64,000 nt of DNA from Flavobacterium cupriresistens (GCF_020911925.1 NZ_CP087134.1:2852001-2916000), one strand, 5' to 3'. Shown: positions 33,549-43,721, counted from the first letter of the stretch. Numbers and translations are program-made. The notes: generated by a model from the sequence alone, not told the origin.

Positions 33549-34889
33549 CTACGGTAAAGTAGTGAAATTTATTTCCGGTTTTTTATTCGTTAATGGCCTT
33601 GTAAATGTAGTTTTTGGAGTTGTAAAATCATTAAAGAAACCACCATTTTTCAGGAAGAAAGAACCATTTTCTGCACCACCGGCAAAATCCATTCGGTATT
33701 CTTTTGCACCCGTATTGTCGTTTGTGAATCGAGCGGTATTAATTTCAGTCCAAGCACCTTTATCATCGCAAATCCATTGATTGTTGAATAACACTTTACG
33801 CGAGAAATCTCCTTGTTCCGGAACGAAATTTTCTAAGAAGGAATGAAATCTTTTTAAGTAAGTATTGGTTTCAGGACGATTAAAACTCGCAATTAACAAC
33901 CATTTGTTTACTTCAGGAGCGAAGAAATAAGCAGTGTAAGTAGTGGTATTATTTCCGGCTGGAAGTCCGCGTAGTAAAAACTTGTAGGTTGTACCTGCTT
34001 TCCAGTTGTATTTTAGGTAACTCTGTCCGCCTGAACCTTCATTTCCGAATTCTCCTGTATATACATTTTCTCCTTTTTTCAACATTTTAATTTTATGAGA
34101 ATCAGGAATACTGTTTGGATCATCAGTAGTAAACGGACTCCATACAGAGAATAAAACTCTTCTTTCTGTCGATGAGTTTACCTGAATTCCGAAATAACCT
34201 TCGCCAAAACCATTTGCCATAAAATAAGAACCAATTTTGTCCTCGTTTTCAGGAATTGTCAATTCGTTGTAATACCATTCGGCATTGATGCTTTCCTGTA
34301 CTTGATAATTTAAGTGAACAGATGGACCACGTCTTCCCCAGTGATAGAAACTACCTTCGTTGTTAGGTACGTAGGCTATTTTACCATCATAATCAGCACT
34401 GGCAATCGTTAAGCGACTAATAGACGGAAAACGATCGCCTGTTTTGCTGATTCCTTTTATTTTGACAGCTACATAACCGGCTTGTTTAATCGTCCAGGTT
34501 CCCGCGATAACTGCTTTTTTTGTGGTGGTAAAATTTACTTTTTTAGACTCGTTGTTTATCGAAAATTCTACTTCTGATTTCCCATTTACTTCAACAGATT
34601 CTTCAACAGTAATTTGAAATGTTCCGGGAGTCGAAATTTTAAAATAAGCAGTAAAAAATTCGTTGGAATCAGTCCAGTTTTCTATTCCATTGTCTGTAAT
34701 CGTATTGTTTCCATCTAAATGTTTAGAACTATAGGCATTTCCTCCGAGTGGCAGAGAAATTGTTGTTTTTGGGTTTTGAATTGTTTCATTTTTCGGTGGT
34801 GTATCCTGCTGGGTATCATCATTATTATTGCTGGCGCATGAAAATGATACTAAAGAAGCTGCAAAAAACAAGTAAAATATATTTTTCAT
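33549..34889 (-). CDS. DUF3472-family lipoprotein (with DUF5077-like N-terminus)
   Basis: A 446-residue lipoprotein (lipobox FSC, Cys18). Residues about 45-165 form a beta sandwich of the DUF5077 type (LPLGGNAYSSKHLDG). Residues about 170-440 match the DUF3472 pattern (GSFYHWGRRGPSVHLNYQ, WYYNELTIPENEDKIGSYFMANGFGEGYFGIQVNS, YLKYNWKAGTTYKFLLRG). These proteins recur next to glycan utilisation genes and are probably surface glycan-binding or accessory proteins; no catalytic residues are identifiable. It follows susD1 after a hairpin (34937-34964) and precedes the GH109 gene by 84 bases. Confidence 0.85.
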   Translation of the reverse strand: MKNIFYLFFAASLVSFSCASNNNDDTQQDTPPKNETIQNPKTTISLPLGGNAYSSKHLDGNNTITDNGIENWTDSNEFFTAYFKISTPGTFQITVEESVEVNGKSEVEFSINNESKKVNFTTTKKAVIAGTWTIKQAGYVAVKIKGISKTGDRFPSISRLTIASADYDGKIAYVPNNEGSFYHWGRRGPSVHLNYQVQESINAEWYYNELTIPENEDKIGSYFMANGFGEGYFGIQVNSSTERRVLFSVWSPFTTDDPNSIPDSHKIKMLKKGENVYTGEFGNEGSGGQSYLKYNWKAGTTYKFLLRGLPAGNNTTTYTAYFFAPEVNKWLLIASFNRPETNTYLKRFHSFLENFVPEQGDFSRKVLFNNQWICDDKGAWTEINTARFTNDNTGAKEYRMDFAGGAENGSFFLKNGGFFNDFTTPKTTFTRPLTNKKPEINFTTLP

Positions 34890-34936
34890 AATTTGAGGTT
34901 ATTGGATTAGAATTTATTCAACTATTTTTAAAACAA

Positions 34937-34964
34937 CCTCTCTAATCCTTTTTAATTAGAGAGG
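34937..34964 (-). terminator. Intercistronic hairpin after susD1
   Basis: CCTCTCTAAT (34937-34946) pairs with ATTAGAGAGG (34955-34964). On the minus strand TTGTTTTAAAAATAG follows. It may attenuate transcription into the downstream genes or protect the susCD message. Confidence 0.65.
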
Positions 34965-34998
34965 TAATAAACAAACAAAAAACAAATATTTAAAATGA

Positions 34999-36696
34999 TT
35001 ACGGATTCTGGGTTAAAGTCCCCGGATATGCGTTTATTTCTGACTGTGGAATATATTGTACTACACGAAGACTAGTTGCAGGTACATCTATTAATGGCAG
35101 ATGAGGACCAGGATAGCGACGTGTCATGGTTTGTCCGTTTCTGTAAACATCATAACCACGTTGTGCTTCAAAAGCTAACTCTAATTGACGTTCTTCATCG
35201 ATGAGTTGCGCGGCATTAGTACTGTTTAATGAAGTATATCCGCCTCCAACAATTGCTCTTTCACGGATGACATTTAAATTAGTCAAAGCATTTCCATAAT
35301 CTCCTTTTTTAGCATAAGCTTCAGCCATGTTCAGATACATTTCTGCCAATCTCGAAATAATAGGGGAGTGCAGGTGTGAATCATTATCCTGTAACGAACA
35401 TTTTGTAATGTAGAACATAGGATATACACGATTTAATAGCATCATATAATCTTTTTCGCCTACATAAGTTTTACCTGCATACGAAATTGAATAGTTATTT
35501 TCGGCAGCATTTACGACAGTAAGATTGTAATCTACGTTTGCTATAGTAATATAATAAGAACCGTCAGTTTTAGTTTTAAGAGGTTGTTGGATATAGTTGA
35601 ATCCAGTTTGTGTCCCCGCTGCATTAAATGCATCAGTTATAAAGCGGAAAGCTGCTGTTTTATTATTAGAAGCATCTAAAGCATATTGAGGTTCAATAAA
35701 TGCCCATCTTGCATCTTTTTTCAGCCCTGATTTTCGCAATAAATCAAGATATTCTGCACTAGCGTACATTTCTCCCCAGCCTTGACCCTGAAGATTTGCA
35801 TACATACCGCCAATACCATAATAGTGATCATAACCTGAGAACTCAGATGCTACACGTTTAACGGCAAAGATCGTTTCTGTTTGTCCGCTTGCATCTGGTG
35901 CAAAAGTATTATATTTCATAAAATCGGCTCTGCTAAGTAAATTATAGCGACCACTCAAAATAACTTTTTTAGCATAATCAATAGATAAAGTAGCGTATTC
36001 TTGATTTGGTGTTTCGTAAGTTCCACTCATATATAAATATACTCTTGAAAGCATTGCTTGTGCCGCTTCTTTGGTTGCATACGCTGCAGTTCTGTTTTCG
36101 CTCATTAAAGCTTCTCCTTTTTTAAGATCGCTAATGGCCTGCTCATAGGTTGCTTTTACGGTAGCTCTGTCCGGTAGGCTTATGTTAGCGATGTCTTCCG
36201 GTAATCCATTTACAATTGGTACGCCCAAATTAGTTTCCGGAGATTGTGCATAAGGTCTGCCATATGTTTTGCCTAAATAAAAATAAAGCATTCCTCTTAA
36301 ATAATAGGCTTCTCCTAATTTTTGATCTAATACGGGGTTTTCTCCTTCAGCAATCATTTTCATTAAATCACTTGACTGTGAGATAATTTTGTAACTATTG
36401 TTCCAGAAAGTAGCCAACCTGTCATTATTCGGAATATGTTGATAGGATATAAAAGAGTAGAAGGAATCAGTAGAGGTTCCTCTGATCATGATGTTGTCTC
36501 CCGGATATTCTCCCACGCGGTGCATAACATCCGACCAGTCTCTAAGTTGTGCATAACATCCGTTAAGCAGTACATCTACGGCTGCTTCTTTATCTTGTAG
36601 AATTTTATCTTTTGTGTAAGCATTAAATGGTTCTCGCTCCAGTTCACATGAAGATAGAAAACTAAGCGCAATAAATAGTATGAATATATTTTTCAT
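34999..36696 (-). CDS. SusD/RagB-family glycan-binding lipoprotein (PUL-1)
   Basis: A 565-residue outer-membrane lipoprotein (lipobox LSSC, Cys17, with ELE after it). It has the SusD layout: helical N-terminal pieces (DKEAAVDVLLNGCYAQLRDWSD), EAYYLRGMLYFYLGKTYGRPY, a long loop-rich middle, and the terminal RLAEMYLNMAEAYAKKGDYGNAL, NVIRERAI and ERQLELAFEAQRGYDVYRNG. It binds oligosaccharide at the cell surface and acts with SusC. It is separated from susC1 by 10 bases, so both are translated from one message. The ligand cannot be read from sequence. Confidence 0.95.
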   Translation of the reverse strand: MKNIFILFIALSFLSSCELEREPFNAYTKDKILQDKEAAVDVLLNGCYAQLRDWSDVMHRVGEYPGDNIMIRGTSTDSFYSFISYQHIPNNDRLATFWNNSYKIISQSSDLMKMIAEGENPVLDQKLGEAYYLRGMLYFYLGKTYGRPYAQSPETNLGVPIVNGLPEDIANISLPDRATVKATYEQAISDLKKGEALMSENRTAAYATKEAAQAMLSRVYLYMSGTYETPNQEYATLSIDYAKKVILSGRYNLLSRADFMKYNTFAPDASGQTETIFAVKRVASEFSGYDHYYGIGGMYANLQGQGWGEMYASAEYLDLLRKSGLKKDARWAFIEPQYALDASNNKTAAFRFITDAFNAAGTQTGFNYIQQPLKTKTDGSYYITIANVDYNLTVVNAAENNYSISYAGKTYVGEKDYMMLLNRVYPMFYITKCSLQDNDSHLHSPIISRLAEMYLNMAEAYAKKGDYGNALTNLNVIRERAIVGGGYTSLNSTNAAQLIDEERQLELAFEAQRGYDVYRNGQTMTRRYPGPHLPLIDVPATSLRVVQYIPQSEINAYPGTLTQNP

Positions 36697-36706
36697 GATT
36701 TTGTTT

Positions 36707-39700
36707 TTAAAGAGAAAGATTAAGGCCTAATACAAATCTGCGGGTTTGAGGGTATACCGAGGTTGCAACTCCAGTTATTGATCTTACGCCATTTCGTTCA
36801 GATGGTGGTATCTCTGGATCAACACCTGAGAAATCAGTTATCGTAAACAAGTTTTCGCCAGCTACAAATATTCTAAGGTTTGATATGTTCAAACGCTCAA
36901 TGTTTAGATTATATCCAAATGAAATGCTTCTCATTTTTAAATATGATCCGTCTTCTAAGAAACGCGACGAGGCTTTATTCGAGTTACTAGGATTATTGTA
37001 TATGGCTTGCGGGTGTGTGGCAATATCGCCCGGTTTTTCCCAACGGCTCCATCCTTTTTGAAGGTTCATTTGATTACGGTCTGTATAAGCTCCATCTGAA
37101 TCAAATTCTGCACGTGCATAATTGTAAATTTTACCACCTACTGAATAACTGAATGTTGCTCCAAAGTCGAAATTTTTATAATTTAAAGTAGTCGAAAATC
37201 CTCCAAAATAGGATGGTGTGTAAGCGTCAATAGCAACACGATTTTTTGAAGCTTCTGAATAGCTATAGGTTTTAACACGTTCTCCTGTTGTGGCATCCGT
37301 TTTAAACCATTGTGGTTTTCCATTTTCGGGATCTACACCAGCCCATTCCGTAAGGTACCAGGTGTCAACATCGATTCCTGGTTTTAATAGTTTATCTGCT
37401 GAACCTGCAATACCAGTTCCGTCACCAACAATAATTTCTTTTCTTGTTCCGTAAAGGCTTGTTACTTTGTTTTTGTTTGTACCGATATTAAAGTCAACAT
37501 TCCATCTCCAATTTTCAGTTTTAACAATATCGGCATTAATAGAGGCTTCGAATCCTCGGTTGTTTACCGCTCCGACATTTCTCCAGATACTGGTCACTCC
37601 GATTACTCCCGGCAAAGGGACCTGGTATAATAAACCCGAAGTGTCTTTGTCATAATAATCTAATGTCAAATTAATTCTTTTAAAGAAACTGACATCCAAA
37701 CCAATACCGGTTGTATATGTTTTTTCCCAACTTAAATCAGGGTTTCCAATTTGAGAAATTAATGCTCCGGAATTACCATTATAACTATATGATTTTGTTG
37801 ATGATGCTAATGCGTATAAAGGTAAGTGGGGGTATAGACTGTTAGGTCTGTTTCCTCCCGATCCGTAACTGGCTCTAAGTTTTAAGTTCGTAACATAATC
37901 AGCATGGAAGAAGTTTTCTTTGTGAATGTTCCAACCACCACTGATCGAAAAGAAGTTACCGTACCTAGCGTTTTCTCCAAAATTGGAAGCTCCGTCACGA
38001 CGTAATGAGAATTGCGCCATATATCGGTCATCGTAGGTATAGTTAATGTTTGCTAACATCGATTGTATTGCAGATTGTCTTCTGGTACCGCCTACTTTTT
38101 CAGGAATGGCAGCCACATCGGGAATTACAAACCCGGGTGCAATACCTGTGGCAATTCCTTCTGATTCTTTTGCGTCATATTCATTCCATTCGTAAGCTGC
38201 AACTGCATTTATAGCATGTGCTCCGAAGGACTTGTTGAATGTTAATAATTGGTTGCTAAAGAAACGGGTATAACCGTCGTTATTATTCTGAACTCTTCCT
38301 TTTACAGATAATCCTCCTGAGGATCTGGGGTCAGTATAGTACATGGAATCTTTATTTGAAAAAATGTAGTTATTTGTAGAGGTAAAAGTTAACCATGGCG
38401 TAAATTTGATATCAAAGTCTAAGTTACTTCGTACATTGTAGCTTTTTGATTCTCCGTAATTCCATTGTAAATCATACAAATAGTTAGATCCGGTCGTATT
38501 AACCCAAGTTGGATTTGGTTGGTTTCCTACCAAAGTTCCATCTTCTAAATAAGGACTGTCCCATGGCATATTGCGATACATAGCGCCTACATCATGTTGT
38601 TTATCTTCTGTTCCTGTACGTGTAACATTTACCTGAGGGCGTATGGTCAGCCAGCTGTTTACTTTGTAGCTAAACTTGAGAAGTAAGTTGTAACGTGTAT
38701 AGTCGTATCCTTTTATAGCTCCTGTTTCATCGTAGATACCAAGAGAAACATAACTTTTAAAGATGTCACTTCCACCATTTACAGATAAGTTAAAATCTCT
38801 TGCAAGACCAGTTCGTGTTGCATTTTTCCACCAATCATAATTTTTGTTTCGCAATTCTGGTTTCCACCACCACGCATTGCTAAAATCCTGTTTGTTTGCA
38901 AAAGAATCATACAAATCATATAATTCCTGCCCATTCATGACGCTAAAATTACCATTATTTACACTAGTCGCGGCAGTTTTGATAGAGGCATTAATGGATG
39001 CTTTGCCATTTTTTCCACTTTTTGTAGTAACAACAATAACACCATTTGCTCCTTGTGAACCATACATAGCTGTAGATGCCGCATCTTTAAGAACCGTTAA
39101 AGTTTCAATATCGGCCGGGTTCATATTTCCTGAGTTGCTACCCACAATAACACCATCAATAACCCATAAAGGATCTGTACTACCGTTAACAGTTGTTTTA
39201 CCACGAATAACTATTTTTCCAACATCACCAGGCTGACCGGATCCCGAGCTTACATATACCCCTGTTGCTTTACCGGCTAGTAAGTTTTCTACAGATGGAG
39301 TTGTAGCGTCAATAAGCTTTTTACTGTTCAGCGTTTGTAAAGCTCCGGTTAAACTCTCTTTCTTAATTTTACTGTATCCTACAACAACAACTTCATCCAT
39401 TTGTTGTCCGGCTTCTTTCATAGTTATTTTTAGACCACCGTTTCCTGCAGGGGCTTCTATTTCCTGCATTCCCAGAAAAGAGAATACTAATATTGTAGAA
39501 GCATTTGGCACATCTATAGCAAAACTACCGTCCATATCAGTCTGAACACCTGTTTTGGATCCTTTTATAATAACATTTACGCCTGGGATTGGAACCCCTT
39601 TTTCGTCTACAACTTTTCCTTTTACTATTTTTTGGAATGCTAATAAACTGATTTTGTTCAAAGCTTTTTCATTAGCAGGAGCAGCAGCATCGGCTGTCTG

Positions 39701-39802
39701 AAAGCTTAATGACAAAAGTGAAACTAAAGTCGCTTTTAAGCTTTTTTCAAGTACACTATGCAGACCTGAATTTCCAGGTTTTTTTGCAAATACTTTTTTC
39801 AT
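36707..39802 (-). CDS. SusC/RagA-family TonB-dependent receptor (PUL-1)
   Basis: A 1031-residue outer-membrane transporter. Signal region to about residue 40 (ADAAAP), CarboxypepD_reg-like N-terminal extension (about 58-135, VKGKVVDEKGVPIPGVNV), TonB box-like VVVVGY near 142-147, plug (about 150-265, ENLLAGKATGVYV, RGKTTVNGSTDPLWVIDGV, MYGSQGANGVIVVTTKSGK), then the 22-strand barrel ending in NLSL. It imports oligosaccharides at the expense of TonB energy. It is the first gene of PUL-1 and its promoter carries the operator pair at 40012-40050. Confidence 0.95.
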   Translation of the reverse strand: MKKVFAKKPGNSGLHSVLEKSLKATLVSLLSLSFQTADAAAPANEKALNKISLLAFQKIVKGKVVDEKGVPIPGVNVIIKGSKTGVQTDMDGSFAIDVPNASTILVFSFLGMQEIEAPAGNGGLKITMKEAGQQMDEVVVVGYSKIKKESLTGALQTLNSKKLIDATTPSVENLLAGKATGVYVSSGSGQPGDVGKIVIRGKTTVNGSTDPLWVIDGVIVGSNSGNMNPADIETLTVLKDAASTAMYGSQGANGVIVVTTKSGKNGKASINASIKTAATSVNNGNFSVMNGQELYDLYDSFANKQDFSNAWWWKPELRNKNYDWWKNATRTGLARDFNLSVNGGSDIFKSYVSLGIYDETGAIKGYDYTRYNLLLKFSYKVNSWLTIRPQVNVTRTGTEDKQHDVGAMYRNMPWDSPYLEDGTLVGNQPNPTWVNTTGSNYLYDLQWNYGESKSYNVRSNLDFDIKFTPWLTFTSTNNYIFSNKDSMYYTDPRSSGGLSVKGRVQNNNDGYTRFFSNQLLTFNKSFGAHAINAVAAYEWNEYDAKESEGIATGIAPGFVIPDVAAIPEKVGGTRRQSAIQSMLANINYTYDDRYMAQFSLRRDGASNFGENARYGNFFSISGGWNIHKENFFHADYVTNLKLRASYGSGGNRPNSLYPHLPLYALASSTKSYSYNGNSGALISQIGNPDLSWEKTYTTGIGLDVSFFKRINLTLDYYDKDTSGLLYQVPLPGVIGVTSIWRNVGAVNNRGFEASINADIVKTENWRWNVDFNIGTNKNKVTSLYGTRKEIIVGDGTGIAGSADKLLKPGIDVDTWYLTEWAGVDPENGKPQWFKTDATTGERVKTYSYSEASKNRVAIDAYTPSYFGGFSTTLNYKNFDFGATFSYSVGGKIYNYARAEFDSDGAYTDRNQMNLQKGWSRWEKPGDIATHPQAIYNNPSNSNKASSRFLEDGSYLKMRSISFGYNLNIERLNISNLRIFVAGENLFTITDFSGVDPEIPPSERNGVRSITGVATSVYPQTRRFVLGLNLSL

Positions 39803-39965
39803 ACTCTGGTTTGGTTTTGATTAATAAATTGAATCTTTTGTTTAGTAGGTTTTTCTTTTTCACAGTCAAAATTTAGTTTTTAATAAGGTCTTTAGGATCG
39901 TTTTAATTCACAAAAAAAAGAGTGAAATTGAACTGAAAAAAGACCACTAAATTTTAATTATTCGA

Positions 39966-39996
39966 CGAAACTATCGATTATATTTTTATTAAACAA
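39966..39996 (-). promoter_or_regulatory. Predicted promoter of susC1
   Basis: On the minus strand TTG (39996-39994), 20 bases, TAGTTTCG (39973-39966). The spacing fits the Bacteroidetes TTG / TAnnTTTG pattern with one change in the -7 element. The same element, with the same 20-base spacing, precedes susC2 (58412-58442) and the kinase operon (61663-61693). It leaves a leader of about 160 bases. Confidence 0.75.
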
Positions 39997-40011
39997 GAAA
40001 AAATGTGAAAA

Positions 40012-40050
40012 ATGTGCTCGAACACACAAAATTCGTGTTCTCGAGCACAT
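40012..40050. promoter_or_regulatory. Operator pair A (LacI-type) upstream of susC1
   Basis: TGTGCTCGAACACA (40013-40026) and TGTTCTCGAGCACA (40036-40049) start 23 bp apart. Both are near-palindromic with a central TCGA, like LacI/GalR-family operators. The first is 16 bases upstream of the promoter TTG. The first site recurs exactly at 58459 and 61634, the second exactly (inverted) at 61612. The divergent CBM9-like gene may share it. The rest of 39803-40447 holds only leader and AT-rich DNA. Confidence 0.85.
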
Positions 40051-40447
40051 GAAAATGCAATAAATGCTTTTTTTGGCATAAAAAGATGACAATTTTTCAA
40101 AATATAATGCAAAAGACAGAGTTCTTTTATTTAACAGGAATCTTAAGCTGAATATTTTGTTTTTAGTGAATAACCGTTATTTGATTTTATTAAATAAGAA
40201 TATATTAATTTTTTGATATTTATATTGCCAATAAATTGATTATTCGTTCGCAAAGTGAGGTTCCGTATTTTTGTTATTTTTTGATTTTAAAGCTAAAAAT
40301 AACGTGAAAAACAGCTTTAATTTTAACGAAAGTTTGCCTTATATTAGTGTTTTAAAAACGAAATAAAACAGTCTTTTTTTTGAGGCTGAAATTTCGAAAA
40401 AACAGAAGCCAATTTGGGTTAATGAACCGTTGAAAATCTAAAAAAAT

Positions 40448-41098
40448 ATGAGCACAATTTTAAAAGAATATCAAGTAAAATTTACCAATCAAAACGTAAA
40501 AATAAATGCTTCAGATTTGGATTTTCAGTGCTGGGAAAAAGCCAATTGTCTAACCGATTTTTGTTCGCCTTGGAATACAGATCCCTTTTCAAAAATCGAA
40601 TTTCGAGCGCTGTGGGATTTCGATAATCTGTATTTTAATTTTAAGGTTTTTGATGGTGATATTCATATCGATCAAAAAGATGATAGTATCGATAGTATTG
40701 GAAATTCGGATAGGGTAGAGCTATTTTTCAGGAAAAATGAAGCGATGAGCCCGTATTATTGTTTGGAGATGGATACAGCGGCCAGAATAATGGATTTTGA
40801 GGCCTTTCCCAATCACAATTTTGATTTTAAGTGGAATTGGCCTAGAACCGATTTAAAGCTCGAAGCATCAAAAGAGGATGGTTTTTTTACCGTGCAGGGC
40901 AAGATCAGTATGGCGTCTTTAAAAGCTTTAGATTTAATTCATAATAATACAATTGAGACCGGTGTTTTTAGAGCTAAATTTTCTGAAAAAGCGGATTCAC
41001 AATATGAAGCCACCTGGATTTCGTGGGTGAATCCTAATACTGAAACGCCTAATTTTCATATTGCTTCTTCTTTTGGGAGGTTTGTTTTGATCGAGTAA
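40448..41098 (+). CDS. CBM9-like (carbohydrate-binding family 9-like) protein
   Basis: A 216-residue protein with no signal peptide. The sandwich pattern IEFRALWDFDNLYFNFKVFD, DRVELFFRK and AARIMDFEAFP, ending NFHIASSFGRFVL, is that of CBM9-like domains, which bind reducing ends of sugars or occur in cellobiose-type enzymes. Absence of a signal suggests a cytoplasmic role, or that its true start lies elsewhere; no other ATG with a signal is present. It is divergent from susC1, with 645 bases between the two starts. A candidate -7 element TATTTTTG is at 40266-40273. Confidence 0.75.
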   Translation: MSTILKEYQVKFTNQNVKINASDLDFQCWEKANCLTDFCSPWNTDPFSKIEFRALWDFDNLYFNFKVFDGDIHIDQKDDSIDSIGNSDRVELFFRKNEAMSPYYCLEMDTAARIMDFEAFPNHNFDFKWNWPRTDLKLEASKEDGFFTVQGKISMASLKALDLIHNNTIETGVFRAKFSEKADSQYEATWISWVNPNTETPNFHIASSFGRFVLIE

Positions 41099-41112
41099 GG
41101 GGTGGATTGTTT

Positions 41113-41162
41113 TAAGTTTCAGGTTTCAGGTTTCAAGTTTCAAATTTCAGGTTTCAGGTTTA
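41113..41162. repeat. GTTTCAG tandem microrepeat
   Basis: Seven degenerate copies of a 7-8 bp unit (AGTTTCAGG / GTTTCAA) run head to tail. Such runs change in copy number by slippage. It lies after the CBM9-like gene. Confidence 0.8.
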
Positions 41163-41305
41163 ACCGAAAGTGTGCTGGGGCTTACGCAAGGTTCGCGAGT
41201 TTTTTTCGCGAAAGGGAGAACAAATCTTTGTGTTTTCTTGCGGTTAAAGGCATTTGCTAAAGAGTATCGTTTTGATACTACTCTCTTTTCTGTACGATTG
41301 TCACC

Positions 41306-41356
41306 CTGAGCGAAGTCGAAGGCTGGATAGGTAAAGGGGGCTTCGGCTTCGCTCAG
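41306..41356. repeat. CTGAGCGAAGTCGAAG inverted repeat, second copy
   Basis: The arms 41306-41321 and 41341-41356 pair with one mismatch. It is nearly the same as the element at 11622-11673, and a further CTCAGCCTGACA follows. The gap 41099-41509 holds no gene. Confidence 0.75.
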
Positions 41357-41414
41357 CCTGACAGATGGGAAATTTGCTCAGCCTGACACATGGGAAATAA
41401 ACTTTATAAAAAAA

Positions 41415-41445
41415 GAGATTATCTCACGGATTGCGAGATAATCTC
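41415..41445 (-). terminator. Terminator after the M1 aminopeptidase
   Basis: GAGATTATCTC (41415-41425) pairs with GAGATAATCTC (41435-41445). On the minus strand a run TCTTTTTTTATAAAG follows. It is 65 bases past the stop at 41510. Confidence 0.75.
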
Positions 41446-41509
41446 TTCAAAAACAAACAATACTAAATAAGATCGCTTACTTAGGTTTTAATTTCTTTGT
41501 TGTCGTTTT

Positions 41510-43696
41510 TTAGTATTTCTGACTGTTAAACCTTTTGATTAGCGGAGTTACATGGTTTTTGGTATCCTCATCTAAAGAATTCAACGCTTTATCCGCCTCA
41601 TCAGCTGAGAATTTAGTTAGTCCGCAGATACCGGCCGCAATTACGTTGTAGGATTGATTTTTGATGCTTTCCTGCATCAATTCTTTGTATTCGGGATTAA
41701 CTGTGCTGGCAAGTTTTATAATCGCAGCAGCTCTGGCAATTGTCTTTTTGTCGTTTTTGGCAATGTTAAGCAGGCTTTTTAAGGCTGCATTTTTAGTTTG
41801 ATTATCTTCTAATCCAATTGCTTTAATACTTAAAACGCGTACATCGTCTTGTTGGTCTTCTAATCCTGCCAACAAAACAAGCTGTGCATCCTGACTTTTA
41901 TCTGCAGTAGCAAATTTTACGGCTTCGATTCTGTTAAAATAGGAAGGCGCATTTTTATATTGAAAAAGATAATCGGCTATTTTTTTGTTGTCAATAATTT
42001 TGCCTACTAAGATTTTATCAGGATCCAGGTCTGTAAAATTGGGCTGTGCCGGTACATCAAAACTAAAAGTTTGCTCTTTTTTGTCAATTAAGATTTCTTT
42101 TCTAATTTTAGTTCCATTCACATAAAAATCCACTTTTAGCGGTAAGCTGAATGTCTGAACCGAGTTGTCTTGTATTTGTTTTACGGCAATGGTAGCTTTT
42201 CCGTCAGCATATCCGTATTCAACATTTAAAATTGGGTTTCCGCCTTGGTAATACCATTGATTAAAATAAGGACTCCAGTCTTTTCCGGTAACCTCTTCCA
42301 TAGCTAAACGCAGTTGGTGTGATTCTCCCGATTTATAAGCATTTGTCGTTAAATAATGATTTAAGGATTTAAAAAAGGCTTCATCGCCCATTTGATTTTT
42401 TAGCGCATACAAGATAATCGATCCTTTAGAATAGCTGATATTATCAAACATATCGTCTTGGTTTTGATAATGAAAACGAGCTAAGACAGGACTGTCTCCA
42501 TTTTTTTGAGAGCGCAGGTAATTTTGTAATTTTTCATAACGAGATTTATCTTCTGCGTCTTGTCCTGCATCATGACCGTGCCAAAGTACCTCACCAAAAG
42601 TGGCGAAAGATTCATTCATGGTTAAGTTTGACCAGGATTCAGCGGTAACATAATCTCCAAACCATTGATGAAAAAGTTCATGAGCAATGGTACTCTCTTG
42701 GTTATCGTCTAATAATTCTCTTTCTGTTTTTTGTACGTATTCGCCATGTAAAGTGGCAGATGTATTTTCCATTGCTCCCGAAACAAAATCTCTGGCTACT
42801 ACTTGTGAATATTTCGCCCAAGGATATTCCACACCCAACATTTTGCTGTAAAACGCCATCATATCAGGTGTTTTTCCAAAAATTTGTTTGGCGTAAGGCG
42901 CATACTTTGGCTCCAGATAATAACTTACTTCTTTTCCTTTATAGGGAGTATCTTTATAGACTTTAAAATCACCAACAGCCATCATAAATAAATAAGGAGA
43001 ATGCGGTAATTCCATTTTCCAGGTATCGGTACGCGTTCCGTCTTTATTTACTTTTTGCGCGGTTAATTTCCCGTTGGATAAGGTGGTGTATTTGCCCTCA
43101 ACCGTCATAGCGATTTCAGAAGTTGTTTTCTGATTGGGTTTGTCAATAGTAGGAAACCAGGCCGAAGAGGCTTCTGTTTCGCCTTGTGTCCAGATTTGAA
43201 CGGGTTTGTCTCCTTTTCCGTCCGGATTTATAAAGTACAATCCTCTTGCATCTGTGATGGCATTACTCCCTTTGGCTTTCAATTGATCCGGTTTTGCCGT
43301 ATAATCGATGTAAATAGTATAATTTTCTGTGCTTTTGTATTTTCTGTTTAGCGTAATAAAAAGTTGTTCGTTATTATAGCTGTATTTTAAAGGAATACTT
43401 TTTTTTCCGTCCATAACGGCAATTTCTTTGATGTCCATTCCTTTGGCATCTAGCGTAAGCGCATCGGTTTCGTAAAAATGAGGTTTCAGCGTAAGCCATT
43501 CTTTTCCATACAAAAAACGTTTTCCATAATCAAAAGACACTTCTAGTTTGGTATGCAGTATATCATGAACTTTTAACGGTGTAACTCTGTAAATCGACAG
43601 ATCGCTTTTGTTCTGATCTGCATTTTGTGCCTCTATATTTTGGCAGCCCAACAAGACAATGCTAAAAAAGGTGTATTTTAAAAAATGTTTATTCAT
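41510..43696 (-). CDS. M1-family zinc aminopeptidase (exported)
   Basis: A 728-residue protein. The start at 43696 gives a signal peptide with a cysteine (LLGC, Cys18), so it may be a lipoprotein, or be cut after IEAQ. N-terminal beta domain (about 35-250), then GAMEN (FVSGAMENTSATLHG) and the zinc site HELFH at residues 339-343 followed by NESFATFGE, whose Glu is the third ligand. The C-terminal region (about 590-728) has HEAT-like repeats. It cleaves N-terminal residues from peptides in the periplasm or at the surface. It lies 25 bases after the DUF5107 gene and is likely its operon partner. Confidence 0.9.
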   Translation of the reverse strand: MNKHFLKYTFFSIVLLGCQNIEAQNADQNKSDLSIYRVTPLKVHDILHTKLEVSFDYGKRFLYGKEWLTLKPHFYETDALTLDAKGMDIKEIAVMDGKKSIPLKYSYNNEQLFITLNRKYKSTENYTIYIDYTAKPDQLKAKGSNAITDARGLYFINPDGKGDKPVQIWTQGETEASSAWFPTIDKPNQKTTSEIAMTVEGKYTTLSNGKLTAQKVNKDGTRTDTWKMELPHSPYLFMMAVGDFKVYKDTPYKGKEVSYYLEPKYAPYAKQIFGKTPDMMAFYSKMLGVEYPWAKYSQVVARDFVSGAMENTSATLHGEYVQKTERELLDDNQESTIAHELFHQWFGDYVTAESWSNLTMNESFATFGEVLWHGHDAGQDAEDKSRYEKLQNYLRSQKNGDSPVLARFHYQNQDDMFDNISYSKGSIILYALKNQMGDEAFFKSLNHYLTTNAYKSGESHQLRLAMEEVTGKDWSPYFNQWYYQGGNPILNVEYGYADGKATIAVKQIQDNSVQTFSLPLKVDFYVNGTKIRKEILIDKKEQTFSFDVPAQPNFTDLDPDKILVGKIIDNKKIADYLFQYKNAPSYFNRIEAVKFATADKSQDAQLVLLAGLEDQQDDVRVLSIKAIGLEDNQTKNAALKSLLNIAKNDKKTIARAAAIIKLASTVNPEYKELMQESIKNQSYNVIAAGICGLTKFSADEADKALNSLDEDTKNHVTPLIKRFNSQKY

Positions 43697-43721
43697 GATA
43701 TTATAATTTATATGGGTAGTT

